From Verrucomicrobiaceae bacterium (GTDB taxonomy: Bacteria > Verrucomicrobiota > Verrucomicrobiia > Verrucomicrobiales > Verrucomicrobiaceae): a stretch of DNA of 64,000 bases. The stretch is taken from assembly GCA_021151605.1 (NCBI GenBank), contig JAGKWZ010000004.1, forward strand, positions 1 to 64,000, read 5' to 3'. Each line of letters opens with the position of its first letter. The stretch's first letter is position 1. The translations under genes were made by a program, and so were the position numbers. Positions 1-7,270 of the stretch are shown here, one piece after another. The notes beneath the pieces are model-generated. The model was not told where the DNA came from and did no database searches. It worked only from the letters and a program-made list of their open reading frames with translations.

Positions 1-2
1 CG

Positions 3-368
3 CAGGGCATCAGCGGCTTTGTTTTCACCAGCGGCATCGCTGCCTGCGAGGCGGAGGTGTGCTTCAATCAGCGCCAGCATCGCGAACTCGACCACCAGCT
101 CGGCGTGCTCACCTGGGCCATGCTCGCCGTGCCGCTTGTCTTTGGCGGAGTCACTCGCGGCGTCATCACCGCTGTTCGGCTCATCCGCTTGCTCGATCTG
201 CCGGATCTGAAACGCGTCCCCGAATCGCGAGATGAATTCCCAGCCGAGTTCACACCGCCAGCCGCTTTTGGTTTGGCCGATCTCAGCGCCATGGAGACCA
301 CCGCCGGAGCTGTTGGCCGCTTGATCGAGCATCGTCTCACCGCCTGGGTTCTCGGCATCGAGGAGTAA
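3..368 (+). CDS. C-terminal part of an unidentified protein (5' end outside window)
   Basis: The reading frame is open from the first bases of the window and ends in TAA three bases before the next ATG, so this is the last 121 residues of a larger protein. The visible part begins QGISGFVFTSGIAACEAEVC and contains one hydrophobic stretch (LTWAMLAVPLVFGG) that could be a membrane or buried helix, followed by a charged region and a helical tail ending LTAWVLGIEE. I do not recognise the family. The 3-base spacing to the following subtilase gene suggests translational coupling and a shared job, but the product cannot be assigned from this fragment. Confidence 0.6.
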   Translation, partial: QGISGFVFTSGIAACEAEVCFNQRQHRELDHQLGVLTWAMLAVPLVFGGVTRGVITAVRLIRLLDLPDLKRVPESRDEFPAEFTPPAAFGLADLSAMETTAGAVGRLIEHRLTAWVLGIEE

Positions 369-371
369 ATC

Positions 372-1094
372 ATGACTCGCGCCGACCTCCAAAACCTCAC
401 CGGCAAAGGCGTCCGCATCGCCGTGCTCGACTCCGGCATCGACACCACGCATCCGGCACTCGATGGCCTCCAACTCGCGGATGACATCGCCTTCGAGCGC
501 GATGGCCCTTTTCTCAAAGCAGTAGAAACGAGCAGCGATGTCATCGGTCACGGCACCGCCATCGCCTGGATCATCCGCAGCATGGCTCCCGACGCCGAGA
601 TCGGCAGCTTCCGCGTGCTGGACGCCGACCTGCGAGGCCGCACCACCATCATCTGGGAGGCCGCGCGCCTCGCCGTGCAGCGTGGCTATCACATCCTGAA
701 TTGCAGCTTCGGAAGCCCTGGCGAGGCCCGCTTCGTCATGCCCTACAAAGAGTGGACCGATGAAGCCTACCTGCACCGCGCCCACATCGTTGCCGCGTGT
801 AGCAATGAAGACGCGAATCAGCGCGAGTGGCCCGGCTGGTTCCCCACCGTCCTCACCGTGAACCTCGCCGACATGCCGCCCGAAGTCTGGAGCCACCGCC
901 CCGACAGCATGGTCGAGTTCCTCGCCCACGGCCTGAACGTCAAAGTCCCCTGGCAAGGTGGCTGGAAAGTCGTCACCGGCAGCAGCTTCGCCGCACCAAG
1001 AGTCACCGCCTGGCTGGCGAGAATCCTGGAAGCACAGCCCGGCATAAGCGTAGAGACCGCGAAGGAGATGATGCGGGGGATGGCGAGGGAATAA
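372..1094 (+). CDS. Small leaderless subtilisin-like (S8) serine protease
   Basis: A 240-residue peptidase S8 domain with the complete catalytic triad: Asp20 in VLDSGID, His60 in GHGTA and Ser205 in GSSFAAP. The oxyanion asparagine is probably the one in AACSNED. It has no signal peptide, no pro-domain and no C-terminal extension, so it is a minimal catalytic core of the size seen in intracellular or maturation-type subtilases. It starts 3 bases after the previous stop and is probably co-translated with that gene. Such short, coupled S8 proteins often process a partner or a small peptide, but no substrate peptide is visible in the window. The family call is firm; the substrate is unknown. Confidence 0.85.
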   Translation: MTRADLQNLTGKGVRIAVLDSGIDTTHPALDGLQLADDIAFERDGPFLKAVETSSDVIGHGTAIAWIIRSMAPDAEIGSFRVLDADLRGRTTIIWEAARLAVQRGYHILNCSFGSPGEARFVMPYKEWTDEAYLHRAHIVAACSNEDANQREWPGWFPTVLTVNLADMPPEVWSHRPDSMVEFLAHGLNVKVPWQGGWKVVTGSSFAAPRVTAWLARILEAQPGISVETAKEMMRGMARE

Positions 1095-1135
1095 AGCTGG
1101 CTTGCCAATCTTCGATTCGCTAAAAGAGGCACCTT

Positions 1136-1885
1136 ATGTGTTGTTTTTCAGGTCCAGTTGAGAGTGTCACAAACACGAAAATCTTCGCACGGCTTCACAG
1201 TGATGGCCGACAGTCGATCATCTACAGACTGTCCCTCGCGACAAAGCGTGCTGTGGCCATGATTCTCCCGATCCCTGTCCGACAAGGCAGTGGTGAGGAT
1301 GCCGTGAACTTTCTGAACTTGGAAGACTATCCGCATATCTTCAGCGACCTAAACGGCTGTTTTCCACGGGATGGTTTAGCCAAGGCAGCCGCTTCACCTG
1401 TCGAGTCACGCCGCTTTTTCAGCCGGCCCCTCAAAGTCGTGTCCGTGGGAGCCTTTGATGCCAGCTATGTGCCCACGCAGGCCGATTTCTCGCGGCTTGA
1501 TAAGCGGTTTCGACTTCCTGATGATGCCCTCGCTCAGCTCCCGACCTACCGGGATTTCGGCTTTGCTGTCTTCAAACTGAAGAAAGGCAAAACCGAGGTG
1601 CATCCCATGGCTTTCAACTTCCCATCGGCACGACCCAAGAATCTATTCTTCCCTACGATGCACATCCATGATGGGAAAATTCATCCCGAGGAAGAATTCG
1701 ACCATACGCTCTACGGTCAGGGCAGAGGCCTGAATTTCTCACGTTGGGAGGAGTCTCCAATGCTGGCAGGAGCCAAAGTAAAGACCGACTTGGCAATGAA
1801 GACGGTGCGACCTGACATGCATGTCTTCAGGCGCGAGATTCATGGTCTTTTCACCAATGGTGACATTGTCGTGAAATCCTATTAA
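1136..1885 (+). CDS. Conserved-looking hypothetical protein with N-terminal MCCFS
   Basis: A 249-residue soluble protein with no signal peptide or membrane segment. It begins MCCFSGPVESV, with two cysteines directly after the initiator Met, followed by a hydrophobic beta-rich part (AVAMILPIPV) and an acidic/aromatic middle region. A string of histidines in the last third (TMHIHDGKIHPEEEFDH) could bind metal. Removal of Met would expose Cys2, which would permit an N-terminal-nucleophile chemistry; this is inference only. It lies 41 bases downstream of the subtilase on the same strand and may belong to that operon. I do not recognise a named domain. Confidence 0.6.
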   Translation: MCCFSGPVESVTNTKIFARLHSDGRQSIIYRLSLATKRAVAMILPIPVRQGSGEDAVNFLNLEDYPHIFSDLNGCFPRDGLAKAAASPVESRRFFSRPLKVVSVGAFDASYVPTQADFSRLDKRFRLPDDALAQLPTYRDFGFAVFKLKKGKTEVHPMAFNFPSARPKNLFFPTMHIHDGKIHPEEEFDHTLYGQGRGLNFSRWEESPMLAGAKVKTDLAMKTVRPDMHVFRREIHGLFTNGDIVVKSY

Positions 1886-1955
1886 GTTCCCTCCCGACCC
1901 AGGTGCCTTCCAGGCGCCCCATGGGAAGCTGGACATCAGTACGTGAGAGATACTG

Positions 1956-2501
1956 CTACCAGATCACATCCACCAGCACGGTGGCGACCATGGCTACGGC
2001 CAGCGCGAAGCGCACCGCCAGACCAACTCCGGTGCCGAGCAGGGTGCCCCAGGTGCTTTTCACAGCTGGAGCCATGCGCTTTTTGGCAAAGATCAGCTCA
2101 AAGGCCAGACCGCCGATCAGCGGTCCAAGGATGAAGCCCAGTGGGGCAAAGAAGAGCCCGATGATGCCGCCGACAAAGACGCCCGTGATCCCCCAGCGAC
2201 TGGCTCCAAACCAGCGCGCGCCCATCGCCCCGGCGGCCATGTCCACAAAGTAGGAGACTACGAGCAGCAGAACCAGGATGGCAATGCCCACCCAGCCCAT
2301 GCCATGCTGCGGTAGCAGCAGCGTGTGCAGCACCCCGGCGATGAAGATCAAAAACGGCCCAGGAAGCAATGGCAGCACGGAGCCGATCAGCCCGACGAGC
2401 AGCAGGCAGATCGTGAGCGTCCAAACGCTGAGGATCTGCCACGGCAGCGAGGAGATGATGGTGGTGAGCCATTCCCAGGAATCTTGAATCCAGTCGAGCA
2501 T
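1956..2501 (-). CDS. DUF456 family integral membrane protein
   Basis: A 181-residue hydrophobic protein starting MLDWIQDSWEW; longer upstream readings of the frame are low-complexity Arg-rich sequence and were discarded. It has about five membrane segments separated by glycine-rich turns. The central block GARWFGASRWGITGVFVGG, with GLFFAPLGFILGPLIGG after it, is the typical DUF456 repeat of small-residue helices. The biochemical function of DUF456 is unknown. The following minus-strand neighbour upstream is a nitroreductase 53 bases away, so the two may be co-transcribed. Family assignment is from recall of the pattern. Confidence 0.75.
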   Translation of the reverse strand: MLDWIQDSWEWLTTIISSLPWQILSVWTLTICLLLVGLIGSVLPLLPGPFLIFIAGVLHTLLLPQHGMGWVGIAILVLLLVVSYFVDMAAGAMGARWFGASRWGITGVFVGGIIGLFFAPLGFILGPLIGGLAFELIFAKKRMAPAVKSTWGTLLGTGVGLAVRFALAVAMVATVLVDVIW

Positions 2502-2554
2502 GGGGAGAATTACGCGAGCGATGGGCGGCCTGCCAGCCAAGTTCCGTGAACAAA

Positions 2555-3145
2555 TCAGCGCCAGACAATCTTCGTCTCCACCGGCTGGCGCACGCTGCGC
2601 GGCCAGTTGAGGCCGGGCTTTGGCCAGCCGAGGTAGATGAGTCCGACACAATGATCCTCGGCGCGAATCCCGAGCCACTCGCGGAAGCTGGGAGCATCCA
2701 ACACGGGCGGGGATGACCAGTAGCCACCGAGCCCGGCTGCCGTGGCGCTGAGCTGGAGATTTTGCAGCGCGCAGGCCACCGCCTCGATCTCTTCGATCTC
2801 GGGGATCTTCGTGCCCCCGTTCCGCTCCATCACGACGGCAATGACGACCGCTGCCATCAGGGGCGTGCTGCCCATTTTTTGGAGCTTATCCTCGCGGAAC
2901 TCGGCCGGAGGCGTGCTCTCACGATACGATTGCTGAATCTGCGCCGCGAGTTGCTGGCGTGAGTCGCCCTGGAACACATGAAACTTCCACGGCTCAGTCA
3001 GACCGTGATTTGGTGCCCAGGTGGCGTCTTCAAGAAGCTGAAGCAGCAGCCCGCGCTCAATGTCACGAGCAGGGTCCATGTCCGCCGGCTTGATGGAACG
3101 ACGGTGGCGGATGAGGGCGGAGATTCCAAAGTGATCGGGAAGCAT
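2555..3145 (-). CDS. Nitroreductase family protein (YdjA-like, FMN-dependent)
   Basis: A 196-residue protein starting MLPDHFGISALIRHRRSIKP. The N-terminal RRSIKP motif, the WAPNHGLTEPWKF block (residues about 44-56) and the C-terminal GLIYLGWPKP stretch match the small nitroreductases of the YdjA/NfnB type, which bind FMN at a dimer interface and use NAD(P)H. The central segment VACALQNLQLSATAAGLGGYW is the usual helix that packs against the flavin. A longer upstream reading (48 more residues) is Arg/Pro-rich and was rejected. Substrate unknown; likely cytoplasmic. Confidence 0.85.
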   Translation of the reverse strand: MLPDHFGISALIRHRRSIKPADMDPARDIERGLLLQLLEDATWAPNHGLTEPWKFHVFQGDSRQQLAAQIQQSYRESTPPAEFREDKLQKMGSTPLMAAVVIAVVMERNGGTKIPEIEEIEAVACALQNLQLSATAAGLGGYWSSPPVLDAPSFREWLGIRAEDHCVGLIYLGWPKPGLNWPRSVRQPVETKIVWR

Positions 3146-3167
3146 GATTGGGAAACAGATTCTGATT

Positions 3168-3419
3168 CTAATAGCCCATCTTTGCCTTCCTGGCTTTTGC
3201 AAGAGCTTCGTTGGGTAGCCAACTGGCCTTGGAGGGATCGCCTTTGAATTCGGTGGCATCAGCGCTCTCCACCTTCTCAATCGTTCCAAAATCCGGCTTC
3301 ATAATTTTCGGCACCCTGAATGCCTCAGGCAGCAAAGCCACGGCCTCCGATGGAAGCTGCGGTTCTTCCGCGTGAAGCGAAGCGAGAGCTATGAGTGAGA
3401 CGATAAGATGGCGAATAAT
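3168..3419 (-). CDS. Short secreted-protein-like ORF without ATG/GTG/TTG start
   Basis: The frame reads IIRHLIVSLIALASLHAEE, which is a convincing signal peptide with a cleavage site near HA-EE. An 80-residue charged mature part follows, ending LAKARKAKMGY. The frame is closed by an in-frame TAG only three codons upstream, so the only possible initiators that keep the leader are ATT or ATC at about 3414-3422. The first ATG lies well inside the mature part. Either a rare ATT start is used or the gene has lost its start codon and is decaying. It sits directly upstream (on the minus strand) of the nitroreductase. No family recognised. Confidence 0.35.
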   Translation of the reverse strand: MIRHLIVSLIALASLHAEEPQLPSEAVALLPEAFRVPKIMKPDFGTIEKVESADATEFKGDPSKASWLPNEALAKARKAKMGY

Positions 3420-3484
3420 GATCGGCTATGGTTGGCGGAGAAGAGGGCTAATCGCAAGCATCTCAGAATGCAACGGTTGCATAA

Positions 3485-3513
3485 AGAAAGTGGTTTCGGC
3501 TTTAGCCGAATCA
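3485..3513 (-). repeat. Palindromic repeat, copy A (inverted partner of 3825-3853)
   Basis: A 29-base element centred on a perfect hairpin (arms TTCGGCT and AGCCGAA, 3495-3510). Read on the minus strand it matches 27 of 29 bases with the element at 3825-3853. A second small palindrome (ATGCAAC/GTTGCAT arms, 3468-3482) lies next to it. It resembles REP-type intergenic palindromes. Confidence 0.7.
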
Positions 3514-3590
3514 TCATCGGAATGCGGGTAAAGCGCAGCCACTTTAGAGATCTAACGGCGCATTCATCGTCTTCCCAACCAAGACAATGG

Positions 3591-3785
3591 CTATGATCCG
3601 TGGAATTCAAGTTCACAGCCAAAGAAGGGGTAGTCATTCTCGGGCGCAAACTCTGGCTCTGGAACTGAGGCTGGCTCAGCGGCAGCAGTGGTGATGAATG
3701 GAACGATCAGCGAGGCAGCGACTGTGCATTTGAGCGCACTGAGCAGGGTTTCGCGACGGGTGAGCGTGTTGGATTCAGTGGTCAT
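3591..3785 (-). CDS. Very short Tat-leader protein, probably a truncated gene
   Basis: This 64-residue ORF starts MTTESNTLTRRETLLSALK. It has a twin-arginine motif (TRRETLL), a hydrophobic core (VAASLIVPFITTAAA) and a signal-peptidase-like AEP boundary. Only about 28 residues remain after the leader, ending CELEFHGS. A Tat leader normally exports a folded, often cofactor-bearing protein, so such a short mature part suggests the remnant of a longer gene. The remainder is not visible downstream in any frame. It lies between the two inverted palindromic repeats at 3485-3513 and 3825-3853, which may be related to the truncation. Confidence 0.45.
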   Translation of the reverse strand: MTTESNTLTRRETLLSALKCTVAASLIVPFITTAAAEPASVPEPEFAPENDYPFFGCELEFHGS

Positions 3786-3824
3786 AGAGTGGATACGGCT
3801 TCATCCGCAGTTGCTTTACTTGAT

Positions 3825-3853
3825 TGATTCGGCTAAAGCCGTAACCGCTTTCT
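3825..3853 (+). repeat. Palindromic repeat, copy B
   Basis: This is the inverted partner of the element at 3485-3513, 27 of 29 positions identical, with the same CGGCTAAAGCCG core. It overlaps the stop codon of the FAD oxidoreductase gene (stop at 3852-3854), so it may also act as the 3' hairpin of that transcript. Confidence 0.7.
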
Positions 3854-5156
3854 ATGAATCGCTAAACGGCCCAGCATTCTGCTTTGCGAGTGCTTCACGC
3901 ACTTTCAAGCCATCGAAGGTGCCTACTTCGGCTTTCGACTTCATCGCTAGAGCGGCAGCGGTTCCAGCGGCTTCGCCGAGAGCCATGGCCGTGGCGGTGA
4001 CGCGACTGGAAGCGCTGGCTTCGCTGCTGGCGCTGTGACAGCGACCGGCGACGAGCAGGTTGCTCACTTTTTGCGGCACGAGCGTGCGATAACTGATGTC
4101 GTAGGGCTTCGGTTGGAAGCCGGAGCCGGTGAAGGGTTTATCGACGGAGACCTCTGGCGGATGGATGTCGAGGAACCAGCAGCCTGTGGCGACGGCATCG
4201 TCATGGCGGGTGGTCTTTTGCAGGTCTTCGAGCGTGAGCACGTTCAGTCCCACGATGCGGCGTGTGTCGCGCACGCCGATGTAGGGGCCGCTCATGATGT
4301 AGTAGCTGTTTTCAAAGCCGGGCACCTTCGCCTTCCATTCGTTGAAGATCGCCCACGCATCCTTGCGCCCCTGAATCTCCGCGCGGGTGAAATCGGCAGC
4401 GTTCGTTGCATCGGCAGGCACGCGGGTGGCATGGACGTAGCACTCGTCCTTCGCGAAGGCGAAGATGAGTCCGGGGCCGTAGAAGTTCGGCAGGCGGCCT
4501 TCTTTATGAGCCTCGATGAGCACCTTCTTCGCCATGTCCTTCGTCTCCTTCACCGGCACTACATTGCCGATGCGGAAATGCATTGTTAGCGGCATGAGCG
4601 GCTTTGACGAGATCGTCGGGCAGCCCGCCCAGTGCGCGATGTCGCCATCGCCAGTGCAGTCGATGACCTGTTTCGCCTCCACACGCGTCAGCCCATCCTT
4701 GTTCGCGATGATCACCGCGGCCACGCGACCTTCCTTCACCTCCACATCGCAGGCAACGCTGTGGTAGAGCACGTTGAGCGTCTCCGAGTGCTGGAGGATC
4801 AACTCATCAGTGAGCACCTTGAAGTGCTCCACATTCGGAATCCACATGCTGCCCCAATACTTCGTGACCAGCTCCGGCGGCAGATCATCGATCGACTTCG
4901 CCCCCGGCTTCGCAATGCCCAGCCGCTGCAGAAATTCCAGCGCGATGCCTTTCACGACAAAGCGCCCGCTCGGTTTGTCGATCAGCCCGTCAAAGTAAGG
5001 CAACCCGACCGTGGTGATGATGCCGCCGGAGAAACCCGCTCGCTCAATGAGAAGTGTTTGCGCTTCATTTCGAGCTGAGGAAAGCGCCGCCGCAATGCCC
5101 GCGCAGCCGCCGCCACAAACGAGGACTTCAGTTTGGATGGTTTTCATGGTGCCCAA
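3852..5156 (-). CDS. FAD-dependent oxidoreductase (FAD_oxidored family)
   Basis: A 434-residue flavoprotein. The N-terminal Rossmann motif VLVCGGGCAGIAAALSSAR (residues about 12-30) binds the ADP part of FAD and is followed by the acidic LLIER strand end. The QVIDCTGDGDIAHWAG block near residue 160 is characteristic of this family of single-domain FAD enzymes, which are abundant in Verrucomicrobiota and Planctomycetes. The C-terminal GRCHSASSEASASSRV and GEAAGTAAAL segments close the FAD site. There is no clear signal peptide. Start at MGTMKT; an ATG nine bases later is equally possible. It is divergent from the PSD1 gene at 5337, sharing a 180-base upstream region. Substrate unknown. Confidence 0.85.
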   Translation of the reverse strand: MGTMKTIQTEVLVCGGGCAGIAAALSSARNEAQTLLIERAGFSGGIITTVGLPYFDGLIDKPSGRFVVKGIALEFLQRLGIAKPGAKSIDDLPPELVTKYWGSMWIPNVEHFKVLTDELILQHSETLNVLYHSVACDVEVKEGRVAAVIIANKDGLTRVEAKQVIDCTGDGDIAHWAGCPTISSKPLMPLTMHFRIGNVVPVKETKDMAKKVLIEAHKEGRLPNFYGPGLIFAFAKDECYVHATRVPADATNAADFTRAEIQGRKDAWAIFNEWKAKVPGFENSYYIMSGPYIGVRDTRRIVGLNVLTLEDLQKTTRHDDAVATGCWFLDIHPPEVSVDKPFTGSGFQPKPYDISYRTLVPQKVSNLLVAGRCHSASSEASASSRVTATAMALGEAAGTAAALAMKSKAEVGTFDGLKVREALAKQNAGPFSDS

Positions 5157-5336
5157 GCATAGCGAGCAGGCCCCTATTCACGCCACGACAAAGAGTGTGC
5201 GAAATACGACGAATGCCGGACTCCACAACTGATGGTGCGGCAGCGTTTACAATCTTGGCCGAGATTGGCAAAAAGAAGATGAGTAAAAATGGGCAGCGGA
5301 TGAAGACAGGTCCGATTACAGCGTTTAAGGCGTCAC

Positions 5337-7265
5337 ATGTTCCGTGTTTTTCCATTCCTGCCAATCGCCGGCCTGATCGTGTCGTCGATTTGCCATGGGG
5401 CGGCACCGAGCATTGAGGAGGGGCGCGGGCATTGGGCGTTTCAGCCTTTGTCGAACCGGCCTGTGCCGGAAGTGGAGATGAAAGCTTGGCCTGAAAACGA
5501 CATCGATCGCTTTATCCTCGCGAAACTAGAGAACGCTGGGCTTAAGCCATCGGGTGAGGTGGATCGGGCGATGCTGATCCGGCGCGTCACATTGGATTTG
5601 ATCGGCCTGCCACCTTCGCCAGAGGAGGTGGACACTTTTGTGCGCGACGAAGCACCGAAGGCTTATGAAGCGTTGATTGATCGTCTTCTGGCGAGTGTGC
5701 ACTATGGAGAGCGCTGGGGCAGGCACTGGCTGGATCTTGCTCGCTATGCAGACACGAGCGGCTTTCATAATGATCTCGACCGGCCTTATGCGTGGAAGTA
5801 TCGCGACTACGTCATTCGCAGCTTTAACGAAGACAAACCGTATGCGCGATTTATTGCTGAGCAGATCGCAGGAGATGAGGTGGATGGAGCGAATGAGCAG
5901 ACTTTGATCGCCACGGGCTTTTGCCGAAATGGGCCGAGCAATGACGACAATATGGGCAAGACGCCCGAGATCCTCGCCCAATACAAAGCGGATCAGATGG
6001 ATGACGTCATCTCCACCACGTCATCGGTTTTTTTCGGACTGACGCTCGGCTGCGCACGCTGTCATGATCACAAAACAGAGCCGCTTTTAGCCAAAGACTA
6101 CTACAGCATGATGGCGATCTTTGCTGGCACGGAGCAGCTCGGCCTACCGAGTGGGGCCACAGATTCGAAGGACAAGAAGGTCGCTGATCCGGCGAAGCTC
6201 ATGGCTCTGATCGAAACGAAGCCCGAAGTGTCGCCGACGCATGTGATGCTGCGCGGGCTCGCAGCGAATAAGGGCGAGGAAGTCTTTGCAGCGATCCCGG
6301 TAGTGTTAACTCAACAGCCACTGCTTTTTCCAAAGCCGGGCAAGACATCGCTACGTCGGCGGACATTGGCGGAGTGGATAGGATCGCCGGAGAATCCACT
6401 GACTTGGCGCGTGATGGTGAACCGCGTCTGGCAGCATCATTTCGGTGCCGGGCTGGTGATCACGCCGAGTAACTTCGGCTTCTCCGGTGCGAAGCCGACT
6501 CACCCTGAGTTGCTCGACTGGCTGGCGGGGAAGTTCATCGCGAATGGCGGGAAGCTGAAGCCTCTGCACAAGCTCATGCTGATGTCGGCGACGTATCGTC
6601 AACAGTCCGGGCTCGTAGTTCGGGCTTCAGCCCGTGATTCGGGGTCCCAGAGCGAGCTAAAGCCCGAACTGCAAACTGACCCGTCCAACGCGCTCCTATC
6701 GCACATGAACAATCAGCGCATGGAGGCGGAGGTCATCCGCGATGCGGTTCTCGCCGTGAGTGGAAAGTTGAATGGCAAACTCGGCGGCCCTGGCATCAAG
6801 CCGCGCATCCGGGCAGAGCTACTGGACACGAGCCAGCGGAACAAATGGCCCGTGCTGAAAGAGGAAGGAATCGAGCATTGGCGGCGCAGCATTTACATCT
6901 ATGTGAAGCGTCAACTGCTGATGCCCAGCATGGAACTCTTCGATGCACCAGCCACGACGGACAGTTGCGCGCTGCGTACACAGAGCACGGTGCCGACCCA
7001 GGCGCTCGTGCTGATGAATGATGAGTTCGTCGAGGAGCAGGCGGGCTATCTGGCGCGTCGTGCGAAAGCTGAAGCAGGCGAGGTGCTACCGCAGATCGTC
7101 GAGCGGCTTTTCATGCTTAGCCTTTCGCGCAAACCGACAGAGTTACGTTTGAAGCAGTCGATCGAGTTTGTGCAATCGCGCGAGCAGGACAGTGACCGAG
7201 AAACAGCGCTCAAAGATCTGTCTCATGTCCTGCTCAACAGCAGTGAGTTTGTTTACATCGAATGA
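5337..7265 (+). CDS. DUF1549/DUF1553 (PSD1-type) secreted protein, short form
   Basis: A 642-residue exported protein with an N-terminal signal peptide (PIAGLIVSSICHGAAPS). The DUF1549 domain covers residues about 50-270, with DxIDRFI, LTLDLIGLPPSPEEVD and HYGERWGRHWLDLARYADT. The DUF1553 domain covers about 340-640, with LAEWIGSPENPLTWRVMVNR and THPELLDWLA. A single heme-type CxxCH motif (CARCHDHK) lies inside DUF1549. Unlike most family members it lacks the N-terminal PSCyt1 cytochrome domain, which the relative at 34733-37762 has. An in-frame palindromic repeat (6612-6672) adds the segment from GLVVRA to KPELQ. The role of PSD1 proteins is unknown; they usually occur with DUF1501 partners. 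Confidence 0.9.
   Translation: MFRVFPFLPIAGLIVSSICHGAAPSIEEGRGHWAFQPLSNRPVPEVEMKAWPENDIDRFILAKLENAGLKPSGEVDRAMLIRRVTLDLIGLPPSPEEVDTFVRDEAPKAYEALIDRLLASVHYGERWGRHWLDLARYADTSGFHNDLDRPYAWKYRDYVIRSFNEDKPYARFIAEQIAGDEVDGANEQTLIATGFCRNGPSNDDNMGKTPEILAQYKADQMDDVISTTSSVFFGLTLGCARCHDHKTEPLLAKDYYSMMAIFAGTEQLGLPSGATDSKDKKVADPAKLMALIETKPEVSPTHVMLRGLAANKGEEVFAAIPVVLTQQPLLFPKPGKTSLRRRTLAEWIGSPENPLTWRVMVNRVWQHHFGAGLVITPSNFGFSGAKPTHPELLDWLAGKFIANGGKLKPLHKLMLMSATYRQQSGLVVRASARDSGSQSELKPELQTDPSNALLSHMNNQRMEAEVIRDAVLAVSGKLNGKLGGPGIKPRIRAELLDTSQRNKWPVLKEEGIEHWRRSIYIYVKRQLLMPSMELFDAPATTDSCALRTQSTVPTQALVLMNDEFVEEQAGYLARRAKAEAGEVLPQIVERLFMLSLSRKPTELRLKQSIEFVQSREQDSDRETALKDLSHVLLNSSEFVYIE
6612..6672 (+). repeat. In-frame palindromic element within a PSD1 gene
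   Basis: The element contains a perfect hairpin (CGGGCT/AGCCCG, 6621-6634). Outer arms GTAGTTCGGGCT and AGCCCGAACTGC are inverted with one mismatch. It is translated as part of the PSD1 protein between the conserved SATYRQ and DP motifs. A related element occupies the same protein position in the PSD1 gene at 34733-37762. Confidence 0.75.
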
Positions 7266-7270
7266 TGTCG

